A DNA stretch of 64,000 nucleotides from contig VTPC01008753.1 in NCBI GenBank assembly GCA_011009095.1, positions 16,448-80,447 of the forward strand, written 5' to 3'. Position numbers and translations under genes: made by a program. Of this stretch, positions 63,412-64,000 are shown piece after piece. Below the pieces are notes generated by a model, which had not been told where the DNA came from, did no database searches, and worked only from the letters and a program-made list of their open reading frames with translations. Every line of letters starts with the position of its first letter. The first letter of the stretch is position 1. Source of the stretch: Ignelater luminosus (taxonomy: Eukaryota; Arthropoda; Insecta; Coleoptera; Elateridae).

Positions 63412-63925
63412 CTATTGTGTATAAAACTTAATGAAACAGTCTCTTTCTATACAAAAAGTGGCTGTACGGGTTATGCAATTCTGTCGAGAGCGTAAATGGC
63501 ACAAACGACCTCTCAATTGGCGATCAAGATTTTTCTTGGAAAGTGCCCATCCTTGTTTTTCACAATACCTTGTGCTATGCTTAATGGCGATTTGGAATAT
63601 TTAGTAGATTTTCTAAACTTCTTCAAATAATTTCGAGCGAACTCCAGTTTTTCATCATCGATCGGTAGATGCAACTTCCATCCATTTACTAGTATCATGT
63701 TTAGCATGTGTGTCCAAAAGACCCACCACCATTTTTTACCCCAAATGGTAACCCGGCAGTTATTTACAGACTGATCCAGAAGGTCCATACCTCCCACGGC
63801 AGAATTGTAGTTGCTGGACACCCATGGTTGCGCCACATCAATTTACTCCCGTTTTTCTTTGGACCAACGTTTCGCCTTGGAAAGCGGCATAATTGTGTCA
63901 TAATTTGTAGCTATTCTGACACATC
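63412..63925 (-). pseudogene. piggyBac transposase 3' remnant
   Basis: The minus strand reads VRIATNYDTIMPLSKAKRWS and KEKRE, then a stop, then DVAQPWVSSNYNSAVGGMDL followed by LDQS (third catalytic Asp in GGMDLLDQ, codon 63785-63783), CRVTIWGKKWWWVFWTHMLN and NGWKLHLP. This is the conserved 3' half of the piggyBac core. A frameshift near 63520 then gives a degraded cysteine finger (LCHLRSRQNCITRTATFCIE, then RDCFIKFYTQ) ending at a stop at 63414-63412. The 5' part is cut off at 63926 by a mariner end; the rest may lie beyond the window. It differs from the 6-9.6 kb copy, which lacks the GGMDLLDQ block. Confidence 0.9.
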
Positions 63926-63927
63926 TA

Positions 63928-64000
63928 CGAGGGTGGTATGAAAAGTTTCCGACCTAACAAAGATACAAGACATTTTTTCTGAGATTTTTTTTTATTTTTT
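63928..64000 (+). mobile_element. mariner-like element, left end only
   Basis: Begins CGAGGGTGGTATGAAAAGTT at a TA (63926-63927). The first ten bases equal the ends of the 12601-13618 mariner, and the next nine differ at two positions. The element runs off the window. It sits inside the piggyBac remnant, so it inserted after that copy. Confidence 0.8.

Noticed and set aside
1..64000. CRISPR array, operon or prokaryotic mobile system
   Set aside because: No regularly spaced identical repeats, no clustered same-strand genes, and clear spliced eukaryotic exons.

Overview
The window looks like insect (at least arthropod) nuclear DNA. It is AT-rich and gene-poor, with spliced genes, mariner and piggyBac relics, and many short repeats carrying the ACAGGGTG/CACCCTGT motif common in insect genomes. 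I cannot place the order from sequence alone; a beetle is only a guess.

There is one recognisable host gene, an NK6-class homeobox gene (Nkx6, Drosophila HGTX), on the minus strand. Its three coding exons lie at 52981-52333, 37715-37531 and 29109-28945, separated by introns of 14.6 kb and 8.4 kb. The splice phases fit exactly, and the joined product is about 332 residues with a complete homeodomain split by intron 2. The N-terminus is the least certain part: an upstream short ORF lies in the same frame and ends just before the main ORF. CpG-rich islands lie around the promoter, in both introns and in the flanks. They stand out from the AT-rich background and are candidate regulatory elements, which I infer from composition only.

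Region by region: 1-28.6 kb is non-coding flank downstream of the gene. It holds a broken piggyBac element (about 6.15-9.56 kb) interrupted by GC-rich degenerate repeats, a 400-base assembly gap (12135-12534), a 1018-bp mariner with intact ends and a dead transposase (12601-13618), and a repeat cluster with a foldback element (15.5-19.1 kb). From 28.6 to 53.6 kb is the Nkx6 locus, with a second mariner relic in intron 2 (about 33.9-34.5 kb) and an RFX X-box-like site in a CpG-rich island in intron 1 (42504-42516). From 53.6 to 64 kb is the upstream flank, with a diverged tandem satellite (about 58.08-59.7 kb) and, at the right edge, a piggyBac 3' fragment interrupted by the end of another mariner.

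There is no operon-like organisation. The only working gene I can support is Nkx6; the other coding remnants are transposon pseudogenes. I found no convincing tRNA, rRNA, CRISPR array or new protein system.
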